Assembly: GCA_965276635.1 (NCBI GenBank)
Contig: CBDIBC010000005.1
Location: forward strand, 806,001-870,000
DNA length: 64,000 nucleotides
Source: CBDIBC01 sp965276635
Lineage (GTDB): Bacteria > Actinomycetota > Acidimicrobiia > Acidimicrobiales > Palsa-688
Reading direction: 5' to 3'
The position numbers and the translations under genes are program-made. This document shows, in pieces, positions 17,257 to 25,080 of the stretch. Below the pieces are notes generated by a model. The model saw only the letters and a program-made list of their open reading frames with translations. It was not told the DNA's origin and did no database searches. Each line of letters opens with the position of its first letter. Position 1 is the first letter of the stretch.

Positions 17257-18120
17257 CTACGTATCATCCTTTGCCTGGTCCGTCGCGCCTTCGGGCGGGG
17301 TGGTGGTCTGCTCCGCATCTGCCTCTTCGGCCGCGCCTGCTTCTTCTGCTTCTTCGGCCGCCACCGCGGCCGCGGTGGTGTCGACGATGCCCGCCTCGTC
17401 CTCGGCGGCGGCCACGGCTCCGGCGTCCGTCGCTGCCATCGCGTCATCCGCCTCGGTGTCGGCCGTCGTCTCGATCGTGCCCTCGGCATCCTCGGAGGCC
17501 ACGGCCAACGCGTCGGCGTCCACGATGCCCTGCTCCTCGGCCTCCGCCGCCACCTCGGCGGCGCTGGGTTCGGTGGCGCTGGGTTCGGTGGCGCTGGGTT
17601 CGGTGGACTCGTCGTCGGGCGTCTCGATGGGCTCGTTGCGGCGGCGCTGGGCCCGGCTGCGGGTGTCGTCGCTCGACTTGCGCGCCCCGGCCACGCGGCG
17701 GGCCCGCTGGGCCAACTGCTCGGCGCGGCGGCGGGCGACCAGGCGCTCCAGCTCGGCCTCGGGCAGGCGGCTCACGATGATGGTGATGTGGGTGGTCCGC
17801 TTGCGGATGCGGGTGGCCCGTCCCCGGGCCCGGGGACGCCACCGCTTGATGGTCGTGCCCTCGTCGGCGAAGCAGGCCGACACGTAGAGCTCTTCGGAGT
17901 CGAGCTCGTCGTTGTTCTCGGCGTTGGCCACCGCGGAGCGCAGCACCTTGCCCACGGTGAAGGCGGCGTCGCGCTCGGAGAAGCGCAGGATGTCCTCGGC
18001 CTCGTGCACGGGGCGGTTGCGCACCAGGTCGAGGACCTCGCGGATCTTGTTCGGGGCCACGCGGGCGTGGCGCAGGACGGCGCGGGTGCCTTCTCGCTCG
18101 TTGGTCTTCAACCCTGGCAT
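17257..18120 (-). CDS. rplV: 50S ribosomal protein L22 with about 160-residue acidic tail
   Basis: L22 lines the peptide exit tunnel. The core (residues 1-127, beginning MPGLKTNEREGTRAVLRHARVAPNKIREVLDLVRN) is normal. The rest, about 160 residues, is dominated by Ala, Glu, Asp and Thr and includes three SATEP copies from a 15-bp repeat. At 287 residues it is more than twice the usual 110-130. The stop directly abuts the rpsC start. Either the tail extends from the ribosome surface near the exit, or it is processed off. Confidence 0.96.
   Translation of the reverse strand: MPGLKTNEREGTRAVLRHARVAPNKIREVLDLVRNRPVHEAEDILRFSERDAAFTVGKVLRSAVANAENNDELDSEELYVSACFADEGTTIKRWRPRARGRATRIRKRTTHITIIVSRLPEAELERLVARRRAEQLAQRARRVAGARKSSDDTRSRAQRRRNEPIETPDDESTEPSATEPSATEPSAAEVAAEAEEQGIVDADALAVASEDAEGTIETTADTEADDAMAATDAGAVAAAEDEAGIVDTTAAAVAAEEAEEAGAAEEADAEQTTTPPEGATDQAKDDT
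17561..17605. repeat. 15-bp tandem repeat (3 copies) inside rplV tail
   Basis: Three perfect copies of a 15-base unit (17561-17575, 17576-17590, 17591-17605) encode SATEP-type repeats in frame. The in-frame unit length allows copy-number change without breaking the ribosomal gene. Confidence 0.9.
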
Positions 18121-18218
18121 CTAGCACGTCCTCCTGAGCGCGAAGGTCGATCCGGCTTTGCCGGTCGGCCGGAGCACGATCAGCTCGCCGAGCAAGCTCT
18201 GCTTGCGAGTGCGACGAG

Positions 18219-18497
18219 TCATCGTCGACCTGCCCGCTCTTGGCCGGCGTGGAAGCGGAACGTCCGGGTCGGGGCGAACTCACCGAGCTTGTGGCCGACC
18301 ATCGATTCGGTGATGTAGACGGGCACGTGCTTGCGGCCGTCGTGGACGGCGACGGTGTGACCGACCATGTCGGGGATGACGGTGGATCGGCGAGACCAGG
18401 TCTTGATGACCCGCTTCTCGTTGCGCGAGTTCAGATCGTCGACCTTCTTCAACAGATGGTCGTCGACGAACGGACCCTTTTTCAGGCTGCGGGGCAT
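18219..18497 (-). CDS. rpsS: 30S ribosomal protein S19
   Basis: S19 is in the head of the small subunit. The 92 residues begin MPRSLKKGPFVDDHLLKKVD and carry the RNA-binding KTWSRRSTVIPDMVGHTVAVHDGRKHVPVYI region, then GHKLGEFAPTRTFRFHAG. It follows rplB by 3 bases. The 98 bases between it and rplV contain no gene. Confidence 0.98.
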   Translation of the reverse strand: MPRSLKKGPFVDDHLLKKVDDLNSRNEKRVIKTWSRRSTVIPDMVGHTVAVHDGRKHVPVYITESMVGHKLGEFAPTRTFRFHAGQERAGRR

Positions 18498-18500
18498 GCG

Positions 18501-19337
18501 TTACCTCCGGGCGCCGCGGGTGCGCCGACGGCGGACGATGAGCTTCTCGGACGGCTTGGTGCGATCGCGGGTGCGACCCTCGGGCTTGCCCCACGGTGAC
18601 GTCGGGTGGCGACCACCGGACGTCTTGCCCTCGCCACCGCCGAGGGGGTGGTCGACGGGGTTCATGGCCACACCGCGTGTCTGGGGGCGGACGCCCTTCC
18701 AACGGTTGCGGCCGGCCTTGCCGATGCTGATCAGCTCGGCCTCGGAGTTCCCGACCTCACCGAGGGTGGCCCGGCAGTCGATCGGCACCCGGCGCATCTC
18801 GGTGGAGGGGAGGCGGAGGGTGGCATGATCGCCTTCCTTGGCGACCAGCTGGACGCTCATGCCGGCGCTGCGGGCGATCTTGGCGCCGCCGCCCGGCTTG
18901 AGCTCCACGTTGTGGACGACGGAGCCGACCGGGATGTAGCGCATCGGCAGGGCGTTGCCGGGGCGGATGTCCGACCCTTGGCCGCTGCGCAGCACGTCGC
19001 CGACGCGGACCCGGGCGGGGGCCAGGATGTAGCGCTTCTCGCCGTCGTGGTAGTGCAGGAGGGCGATGCGGGCGTTGCGGTTCGGGTCGTACTCGATGGT
19101 CGCCACCGTCGCCGGCACGCCGTCCTTGGTGCGGCGGAAGTCGATGATGCGGTACTGCTGCTTGTGGCCACCGCCGCGGTGGCGGGCCGTCTTGCGGCCG
19201 TAGGCGTTGCGTCCGCCCGTCCTGGGCTTGGGAGCCAGCAGGCTCTTCTCCGGGCGGGTCCGCGTGATCTCGGCGAAGTCCGACGTGGTCTGGAAGCGGC
19301 GGCCCGGGCTGGTCGGCTTGCGCTTGCGGAGCGGCAT
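18501..19337 (-). CDS. rplB: 50S ribosomal protein L2
   Basis: L2 is needed for subunit joining and peptidyl transfer. The 278 residues carry the core GGGHKQQYRIIDFRRTKDG, the GNALPMRYIPVGSVVHNVEL block and the C-terminal AMNPVDHPLGGGEGKTSGGRHPTSPWGKP signature with its conserved His. Its ATG shares a base with the rplW stop. Confidence 0.98.
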   Translation of the reverse strand: MPLRKRKPTSPGRRFQTTSDFAEITRTRPEKSLLAPKPRTGGRNAYGRKTARHRGGGHKQQYRIIDFRRTKDGVPATVATIEYDPNRNARIALLHYHDGEKRYILAPARVRVGDVLRSGQGSDIRPGNALPMRYIPVGSVVHNVELKPGGGAKIARSAGMSVQLVAKEGDHATLRLPSTEMRRVPIDCRATLGEVGNSEAELISIGKAGRNRWKGVRPQTRGVAMNPVDHPLGGGEGKTSGGRHPTSPWGKPEGRTRDRTKPSEKLIVRRRRTRGARR

Positions 19338-19636
19338 CAGCTGTTCCCTTCGAAGATCGGGATGCTCTGACCCTCGGCCAGGGTGACGATGGCCCGCTTG
19401 GTGTCGGCCCGCTTGCCGAAGGTCTGCTTGCCCCGGTTCCGCTTGCGCTTGCCGGGACGGTTCAGGGTGTTCACCTTGACCACCTGCACGTTGAAGATGG
19501 CCTCGACGGCGTGGCGGATCTCGATCTTGTTGGCGCCGGGAGCGACGACGAAGGTGTAGGCGCCCTGGTCGAGCAGGCCGTAGGACTTCTCGGACACGAC
19601 CGGCCGGAGGATGACGTCGCGGGGGTCGCCGCTCAT
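19337..19636 (-). CDS. rplW: 50S ribosomal protein L23
   Basis: L23 is at the exit tunnel and docks trigger factor and SRP. The protein has 99 residues: DVILRPVVSEKSYGLLDQGAYTFVVAPGANKIEIRHAVE at the N-terminus and NRPGKRKRNRGKQTFGKRADTKRAIVTL at the end. The ATG at 19636 overlaps the rplD stop by 4 bases (ATGA). A longer upstream open frame is only the shadow of the rplD repeat tail. Confidence 0.97.
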   Translation of the reverse strand: MSGDPRDVILRPVVSEKSYGLLDQGAYTFVVAPGANKIEIRHAVEAIFNVQVVKVNTLNRPGKRKRNRGKQTFGKRADTKRAIVTLAEGQSIPIFEGNS

Positions 19637-20421
19637 GGCGTGGCCTCCTCGGTGGGCTCGGCGGGCGGCGCGCTGGCTACCTCGACGGTGGACGGCGACG
19701 GCGACGGGGACGGGGACGGCGTGGCGGTGGACGGCGTGGCGGTGGACGGCGTGGCGGTGGACGGCGTGGCGGTGGACGGCGTGGCCGCCACCTGGGTCGC
19801 CTCGCCGTGGTCGCCCGGCAGCGTCTCGGTGGTGAAGACGATCCACTTGTTGACCAGGACGTCGTAGGCGTTCAGCTCACCGGCCCGGACGATCTGCACA
19901 TCGGGGAGGTTCCTGAAGGACTTGTAGGCCTCTTCGTCATCGCGGGCCAGCACCACCATCACCCGGCCCTCGAAGCCGAGCGCCGCCAGCGCCAGGCGGG
20001 CGTCACGGGTGGATGGCGGCGACCAGGGCCACGGGGCGACGACGGCGACCCGGCCCTCCGACGCCCGGTCCGACAGGGCCGAGCGCAGGGCCAGCTGCAC
20101 CATCTTCTTGGGGGTGCGCTGGCGGTAGCTCCTGGGCTTGGGGCCGAGAGCGACACCACCGCCGGTGAACTGCGGGGCCCGCTCGGAACCCTGACGGGCT
20201 CGGCCGGTGCCCTTCTGCTTGAACGGCTTCTTGCCACCGCCGGACACCTCGGCCCGGGTCTTGGTGCTCTGGGTGCCGGACCGGGCGGCGGCCAGCTGGG
20301 CGGTCACCACCTGGTGGAGGACCGAGACGTTCGGCTCGATGCCGAAGAACGACTCGTCGAGGGTGACGCGCCCGGTCTCGGCGCCCTGGGTGTCGCGCAC
20401 GGCGATCTCGGCCGCCATCAC
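19633..20421 (-). CDS. rplD: 50S ribosomal protein L4 with repetitive C-terminal tail
   Basis: L4 lines the exit tunnel and in E. coli represses the S10 operon. The conserved region (KKPFKQKGTGRARQGSERAPQFTGGGVALGPKPRSY) and the C-terminal core (NAYDVLVNKWIVFT) are normal. After about residue 205 comes a tail of TPSTA repeats, a PSPSPSPS run and an acidic end. At 262 residues it is about 50 longer than usual. The DNA behind the repeats is a perfect 15-bp tandem array. Confidence 0.97.
   Translation of the reverse strand: MMAAEIAVRDTQGAETGRVTLDESFFGIEPNVSVLHQVVTAQLAAARSGTQSTKTRAEVSGGGKKPFKQKGTGRARQGSERAPQFTGGGVALGPKPRSYRQRTPKKMVQLALRSALSDRASEGRVAVVAPWPWSPPSTRDARLALAALGFEGRVMVVLARDDEEAYKSFRNLPDVQIVRAGELNAYDVLVNKWIVFTTETLPGDHGEATQVAATPSTATPSTATPSTATPSTATPSPSPSPSPSTVEVASAPPAEPTEEATP
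19719..19778. repeat. 15-bp tandem repeat (4 perfect copies) inside rplD tail
   Basis: Four identical 15-base units (19719-19733, 19734-19748, 19749-19763, 19764-19778) encode TPSTA repeats in the L4 tail. A GACGG(G/C) hexamer-like run flanks them. Being a multiple of three, the array can expand without frameshift. Confidence 0.93.
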
Positions 20422-21059
20422 TTGCCTCCCTTGATCGCGCCGCGAATGAGCACGGTCGCGCCCCGCGGACCGGGCACCGCCCCCTTGATCAGCAGCAGAT
20501 CACGCTCCACGTCGGCGGACACCACCTCGAGGTTCAAGGTGGTGACCTTGGCCGAACCCATCTGACCGGCCATCCTGGTGCCCTTGAAGACACGGGCCGG
20601 TGTGGCGCAGGCGCCGATGCCGCCGGGGGCCCGGTGATGCTTGTGGTTCCCGTGGCTGGCGCCCTGGCCCTTGAAGTTGTGGCGCTTCATGCCGCCGGCG
20701 AAGCCCTTGCCCTTGGACACGGCGGTGACGTCGATCTTGTCGCCGGCGCTGAGACGGTCGACGCCCAGCTCCTGGCCGACGGTGTAGTCGCCCGTGTCGT
20801 CGACCCGCAGCTCCACCAGCTTGCGGCCGGGGTCCACCTCGGCCTTGGCGAAGTGGCCGGCGAGCGGCTTGTTCACGGTGCTCGCCTTGCGCACGCCGTA
20901 GGTCACCTGCAGGGCGGAGTACCCGTCCCGGTCCGGTGTCTTCAGCTGGACGACCCGGGCCGGCGTGACCCGCACGACGGTGACCGCGATGGCACGGTGC
21001 TGGTCGTCCCAGATCTGGGTCATGCCGACTTTCTCGCCGACGATCGCTTTCGATGACAC
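20418..21059 (-). CDS. rplC: 50S ribosomal protein L3
   Basis: L3 is one of the first proteins to bind 23S rRNA. The protein shows SSKAIVGEKVGMTQIWDD at the N-terminus and GFAGGMKRHNFKGQGASHGNHKHHRAPGGIGACATPARVFKGTRMAGQMG, the diagnostic block. I chose the GTG at 21059, which follows a GAGAGAGAG stretch and gives 213 residues. An in-frame start at 21101 would add 14 residues. It is the first gene of the superoperon here, because rpsJ is missing from its usual place. Confidence 0.96.
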   Translation of the reverse strand: MSSKAIVGEKVGMTQIWDDQHRAIAVTVVRVTPARVVQLKTPDRDGYSALQVTYGVRKASTVNKPLAGHFAKAEVDPGRKLVELRVDDTGDYTVGQELGVDRLSAGDKIDVTAVSKGKGFAGGMKRHNFKGQGASHGNHKHHRAPGGIGACATPARVFKGTRMAGQMGSAKVTTLNLEVVSADVERDLLLIKGAVPGPRGATVLIRGAIKGGK

Positions 21060-21606
21060 AGCAGGCTCTCTCTCGGGGTTCGTGGCGGAGGGGGCCGGCA
21101 CCGGTCACGGGGACCGACCGCCTCACACGCGGACACGGCGTAGCGGACAGGCCACTCAAAGAGGGCAGGCCCGAGATGCTGCGTTCGATGGGTTGTGGCC
21201 GCGGGGTCTCCGCCCGGGCGTTAGCTGCCCAACCGGACACCCGCAGACCGCAGGTGCTTCTACGACAACTGGTCACTATAGCTCCTCGCTGTCGCCGGGC
21301 GCAGCCTGTGAGGCGAAAGGCCGGCGAGTGCCCACTTTCCCGGCATGGCCGTCACCGCTCTGGGGCCACAAAACGGCGCCACTCGGCCCCACCAGCCTCC
21401 CGCAGCCCGATCCCCCGTCAGACGAAGACGAAGACGAAGACGACGTTCGGCTCACGTCCTTGCCTAGCGCCTCCGCTGAAGCGGGTGGACATGAGGGCAC
21501 TGATCCCTGCCACCGCGCCGGGCTGCCGGCCACCTCCGATGGGCCCTTCGAACATGATCATCGCCGCACCGGCCGACCCGCCCAGCCGTGGCCGGTGGTT
21601 CGATCG
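21060..21606. other. Gene-free leader upstream of rplC, with a -10-like site
   Basis: I see no convincing gene in this stretch. On the minus strand, 21280-21275 reads TATAGT, a good -10 hexamer, about 215 bases before the rplC start, but no matching -35 is clear. The leader may carry the operon's regulation. Open frames on both strands here have no recognisable product. Confidence 0.35.
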
Positions 21607-21894
21607 TCAACTGGCCCGGAGGTACTGGCCGATGGCGCGTCGGATGGCTTCGGAAACGCTGATGCGCTCCTCGGCGGCCCGAAGCAGCAGGTCACGTTTG
21701 AGCTCGGGGCCGAGCCGGACTGATTCCACTGACGAGGCCGCAGAGCCCATCGGCGGTCGACCGCCACGACGTCGACGCAGCAGCTCCTCGGCGTCGTAGC
21801 CCCTCCCGGCTTCATCGGCCATAGCTTCGACCATCTCATCGGTGATCGCAGCACCGTCCGCGGTACTCCCGTGCGTATCGGGCATGGTCACCAT
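21607..21894 (-). CDS. Ribbon-helix-helix antitoxin-like protein
   Basis: This is a 95-residue protein whose C-terminal part fits a ribbon-helix-helix DNA-binding domain (SVRLGPELKRDLLLRAAEERISVSEAIRRAIGQYL). The N-terminal part is acidic. The ATG at 21894 has GAAGG a few bases upstream and overlaps the end of a broken toxin-like gene. RHH antitoxins normally bind both their toxin and their own promoter. With its partner frameshifted, it may be an orphan antitoxin. Confidence 0.7.
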   Translation of the reverse strand: MVTMPDTHGSTADGAAITDEMVEAMADEAGRGYDAEELLRRRRGGRPPMGSAASSVESVRLGPELKRDLLLRAAEERISVSEAIRRAIGQYLRAS

Positions 21895-22191
21895 CTTCCC
21901 TTCAGCAGGTCTCGGTATTTCGCTTGCATCGGCATGAAGTGGATCACCGCCGGTCCCTGCGGACGGTCCATCACCACACTTCGAGCAGGTTCCCGGCTCG
22001 GTCAGGGCCGAGAACCAGGTAGCGGGTAGGTCCGTGGCGACCTCCTCGACGACCACGGCATGGCGGACGGCGTGATGGCTGTCCTCCACGTCGATGCCGT
22101 GGCGGAAGGCTGACCGGAGGGCATCCACCAAGGTATCGTAGTACAGAACCGTCCGGTGAGCGACCGTTATCTGAGACCAGCAGGCGGCCAC
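21888..22191 (-). pseudogene. Frameshifted BrnT-like toxin gene
   Basis: Three reading frames must be joined to give one protein: first a part ending near EEVATD, then YLVLGPDRAGNLLEV, then PAVIHFMPMQAKYRDLLKG before the stop that overlaps the antitoxin start. The switches are near 22020-22032 and 21971-21981. The joined product has the layout of small BrnT/DUF4258-like toxins paired with RHH antitoxins. This assignment is by resemblance and unconfirmed. Either the toxin has been inactivated, or the sequence has two local errors. Confidence 0.6.
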
Positions 22192-22308
22192 TCAGCGCTC
22201 ACCTGCTGCGCCGGTTCCCGGTCGAGGTGTTGAAGGTCGACCGCAGGCATCGGGCTCGCCCTTTCCGGCTGATCGAGTGCTGCGCACCGGGCTCGGGCAA
22301 AGTGGCGG

Positions 22309-23643
22309 ATGCCCGACGCCCTGGCTCTCCCGCCCGCGCCCCTCGATGACGGCGGCCCACCGGCGGTGGCCGTCGACGTGGAGGCGGTCGACGCCCGGTT
22401 GACCTTCGACGTGGCCGGGCGGGAGGGTCGGGGCCACGCCACCGTCCGCTTCGGCGTGGACGGACCGGGCGGTCGACCAGCCCTGGACCTCCGCCAGGAG
22501 ATCGACGAGGTCCGCCTCGACGGCCGGCCGCTCCCACCGGCCGCGTTTGCCCATCGGGACCTCGGCGGCGGGGACGGGGCGGCCATGCGCGTGCTCGACG
22601 TCGCCGTGCAGCCGGGCAGCCGCCACGAGCTGGAGGTGGCCTACCGGCTGGCCACGCCCGCCGCCGTCGGGGCGGTACCTGTGGGATGGGGCGACGACGG
22701 CGTCCGCTTCGATCTGTGGATGTCGGACCTGGAGCCCGGCCGCTACCTGGAGATGTGGGTGCCCGCCCCCCTGTGCCACGACCGCTTCGCCCTCGCCGTG
22801 GACGTGGAGGTCACCGGCACGGGGCGCCCGCACACGCTCGTGGCCAACGGCGCGGTCACCGGCCTCACCGTCCGCTACCCGCCGTCGTTCACCGCGCTGT
22901 CGCCCATGCTGGTCCTGGCGCCCAGCGACGAGGTGGAGTCCGTGGCGCGCACCGTGGCCGTGGCGGGCCGCGATGCCCCGCTCGGGGTCCGCTGCTTCCG
23001 GCACCGAGAGCTCGACGCCGACCTCGAGGCCTGCGCCGCCGACGTGGCCGGCTGGCTGGCCCACCTGGCTGCCCGGTACGGGCCGTGGGCGCACGGCGAC
23101 GACATGACCGTGTTCCTGTGGGGCCCGGGGCGGGGCATGGAGTACGACGGGGCCACCACCGCGTCGGTCGGGGCGCTGGAGCACGAGGTGTTCCACAGCT
23201 GGTTCGGGCGGGGGCTGAAGCCGGCCCGGGCATCGGACGGCTGGATCGACGAGGCCTGGACCAGCTGGGCGACGTCGTCGCGACGGGTGGAGCTGCCGCG
23301 CTTCCACGCCGAGGAGCTGCCCCTCGACGCCCCACCCGTCCTGCTCGCCCCACCCCACCCCTGGAGCCGGTTCACCCCCCGCCCCTCCTACGCCGAAGGG
23401 GCCAGGCTCTTCGCCGGGCTGGCCTGGCTGTTCGGCGGCAGCGACCGGCTGCGCTCGGCCATGGCCGACTGGTACCAGGCGCACCGCGGCGGACTGATCA
23501 GCACCGAGGGGCTGGGCGAGCACCTGTCGCGTTGGTCGGGCGTGGACATCTCGCCGTGGTGGGACCGCTACGTCCACGGCCTCGACGCCTCCTCGTCTCC
23601 ATCGTCCTCCTCTTCCTCCGATGGCGTGGGTGGAGAGGACTGA
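22309..23643 (+). CDS. M1-like (gluzincin) metallopeptidase
   Basis: This 444-residue protein has a complete zinc site: HEVFH at 292-296 and a third ligand Glu at 315, exactly the HExxH-x18-E spacing of M1 aminopeptidases. A GMEYDGA segment (276-282) stands where M1 enzymes have GxMEN. The N-terminal 230 residues form a beta-rich domain, as in that family. There is no signal peptide, so it is probably cytosolic. The protein is short for M1 and ends in a Ser-rich run. Substrate unknown. Confidence 0.8.
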   Translation: MPDALALPPAPLDDGGPPAVAVDVEAVDARLTFDVAGREGRGHATVRFGVDGPGGRPALDLRQEIDEVRLDGRPLPPAAFAHRDLGGGDGAAMRVLDVAVQPGSRHELEVAYRLATPAAVGAVPVGWGDDGVRFDLWMSDLEPGRYLEMWVPAPLCHDRFALAVDVEVTGTGRPHTLVANGAVTGLTVRYPPSFTALSPMLVLAPSDEVESVARTVAVAGRDAPLGVRCFRHRELDADLEACAADVAGWLAHLAARYGPWAHGDDMTVFLWGPGRGMEYDGATTASVGALEHEVFHSWFGRGLKPARASDGWIDEAWTSWATSSRRVELPRFHAEELPLDAPPVLLAPPHPWSRFTPRPSYAEGARLFAGLAWLFGGSDRLRSAMADWYQAHRGGLISTEGLGEHLSRWSGVDISPWWDRYVHGLDASSSPSSSSSSDGVGGED

Positions 23644-23738
23644 TCCGACCGGTCCCTGGGTGCTCAGCAGGAGGTCGAGGTCGAGGTTGATGTCGCAATG
23701 TACGGATCCGAACTGTCGAGATGTACGCTTGGCTGGTG

Positions 23739-24005
23739 GACGTGGCGATCAGCACCTTGCGGGCCGAGCTGTCGAGCTGGATCGAGCGGGTGCGGGCCGG
23801 CGAGGAGGTGGTGGTCACCGACCGGGGGCGCCCTGTCGTCCGATTGGTGGCGGTCGACGCCGCGCCACTGCTCGCGCAGCTGGAGCAGCGCGGCGTCCTG
23901 AGCGCGCCGCCTCGCGCCGCTCGGCCATCGGGGCGGGGCACCACCCGGGTGCAGGCGCGCGGGCCCGCGGCCGAGCTGGTGAGCGAGCAGCGCCGCCCGA
24001 GATGA
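23739..24005 (+). CDS. Phd/YefM-type antitoxin of VapC pair
   Basis: This small protein has the Phd/YefM pattern (TLRAELSSWIERVRAGEEVVVTDRGRPVVRLVAV), followed by a disordered, basic tail that would wrap the toxin. Its stop overlaps the ATG of the PIN toxin by 4 bases. I start at the GTG giving VDVAISTLR. An ATG 18 bases upstream is also in frame. Two ATGTACG heptamers, 23 bases apart (23698 and 23721), lie around the start and may be operator half-sites. Confidence 0.8.
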   Translation, partial: DVAISTLRAELSSWIERVRAGEEVVVTDRGRPVVRLVAVDAAPLLAQLEQRGVLSAPPRAARPSGRGTTRVQARGPAAELVSEQRRPR

Positions 24006-24427
24006 CCATCGTCTACTTCGACAGCAGCGCCTTCGTGAAGCTGGTGGTCGAGGAGGACGGCAGCGGCCTCGCCGCCTCCCTGTGGGACGGCTGTGATGCC
24101 GCCGTGTCCAGCCGGCTGGCGTACCCCGAGGTGCGCGCCGCCCTGGCTGCCGCCGGCCGGGCCCACCGTCTCGACCCTGTCGACCAAAGCCGGGCCGAGA
24201 CGGCCTGGGAGGCCTACTGGGCGGCGACCAGGGCGGTCGAGCTGACTGCGCCGGTGAGCGCAGAGGCCGGTCGCGTGGCCGGCCTCCGCGTCCTCGGGGG
24301 CGCCGACGCTGTGCACCTGGCCAGCGTGCTCGCCCTCGGTACGGCGCACACGCTGTTCGCGGTGTGGGACCTGCAGCTACGAGCGGCGGCACAGACCCTC
24401 GGCGTCCGGGTGGCGCCTAGCCCGTGA
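24002..24427 (+). CDS. vapC: VapC-type PIN domain ribonuclease toxin
   Basis: The protein has 141 residues and an intact PIN domain. The acidic site residues are visible: Asp in YFDSSAFVK near residue 7, Glu in AYPEVRAAL, Asp in LGGADAVHLAS and Asp in AVWDLQL. Such toxins cut tRNA or rRNA and are held inactive by their antitoxin. It overlaps the antitoxin by 4 bases. Its last 9 codons lie inside the first copy of a 227-bp tandem duplication. Confidence 0.88.
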   Translation: MTIVYFDSSAFVKLVVEEDGSGLAASLWDGCDAAVSSRLAYPEVRAALAAAGRAHRLDPVDQSRAETAWEAYWAATRAVELTAPVSAEAGRVAGLRVLGGADAVHLASVLALGTAHTLFAVWDLQLRAAAQTLGVRVAPSP

Positions 24428-24466
24428 CCGGGGCAGCAGTAACCGGGGCGCGCCAAAGCGTTGTGC

Positions 24467-24556
24467 ATGGCAGGCACCACCATCGACATCGTGATCCTGG
24501 CTGACACCTCGGCGGGGGTGGAGTTCCTGGCGGCCACGGGAAGCGAGGCGAACTGA
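24467..24556 (+). pseudogene. Decayed PIN-domain N-terminus, copy 1
   Basis: A 29-codon open frame encodes IVILADTSAGVEFLAATGSEAN, which matches the start of VapC proteins (ILVDTSxWxEyLraTGS) and then stops. The rest of the domain is absent. It is best read as the stub of a second vapC next to the intact one. Confidence 0.6.
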
Positions 24557-24693
24557 CTGCGCTCGCCTCCTCGCACCTCCGCGATCCCTCGGACGGAGGG
24601 GGGCCACCACCAAGAGGCGCGGATAGGGGCGTCCGGGTGGCGCCGAGCCCGTGACCGGGGCAGCAGTAACCGGGGCGCGCCAAAGCGTTGTGC

Positions 24694-24783
24694 ATGGCAG
24701 GCACCACCATCGACATCGTGATCCTGGCTGACACCTCGGCGGGGGTGGAGTTCCTGGCGGCCACGGGAAGCGAGGCGAACTGA
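24694..24783 (+). pseudogene. Decayed PIN-domain N-terminus, copy 2
   Basis: This is the second copy of the 29-codon vapC stub, identical to the one 227 bases upstream. It is carried by the tandem duplication. Confidence 0.6.
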
Positions 24784-24924
24784 CTGCGCTCGCCTCCTCG
24801 CACCTCCGCGATCCCTCGGACGGAGGGGGGCCACCACCAAGAGGCGCGGATAGGCCAGCCGCAGGGCGGCTGGCCGGTTCGATGATGGCTGGCGGCATCC
24901 TCGGGCCCGGGGTCGTAAAGGGTC

Positions 24925-24946
24925 GCCCGGCCACATGTGGCCGGGC
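24925..24946. terminator. Perfect 22-bp palindrome between convergent genes
   Basis: The sequence reads the same on both strands over 22 bases with no spacer, centred on ACATGT. It lies between the vapC duplication (plus strand) and the HNH gene (minus strand), so it may end transcription in both directions. The rest of 24855-25080 shows no gene. Confidence 0.45.
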
Positions 24947-25080
24947 TCGCCTGCGGCGCCCCTTGACGACCCCTCTTTCGCTCGACGACAGTGCCCCCAG
25001 TTCTCGTGGGAGTCTGAGCTCGCGAGCGACATGACCGGGTAGAAGGGCGATGGAGCACCCGGCAGCATGAGCTGGTCGCT

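Larger units (their letters stand above)
24401..24854. repeat. 227-bp direct tandem duplication
   Basis: 24401-24627 and 24628-24854 are the same sequence except for one base near the start of each copy (T at the first, G at the second, around the vapC stop). The unit contains the 3' end of vapC and a decayed PIN-like fragment. Near-identity indicates a recent event. Confidence 0.95.

Noticed and set aside
19337..19846. Longer version of L23 with an HRHAV repeat N-terminus
   Set aside because: The extra part is the rplD repeat tail read in another frame; the ATGA-coupled start at 19636 fits the family.
21276..21533. Possible small gene with a Ser run upstream of rplC
   Set aside because: Low-complexity composition, no ribosome site, no family pattern; more likely leader DNA.
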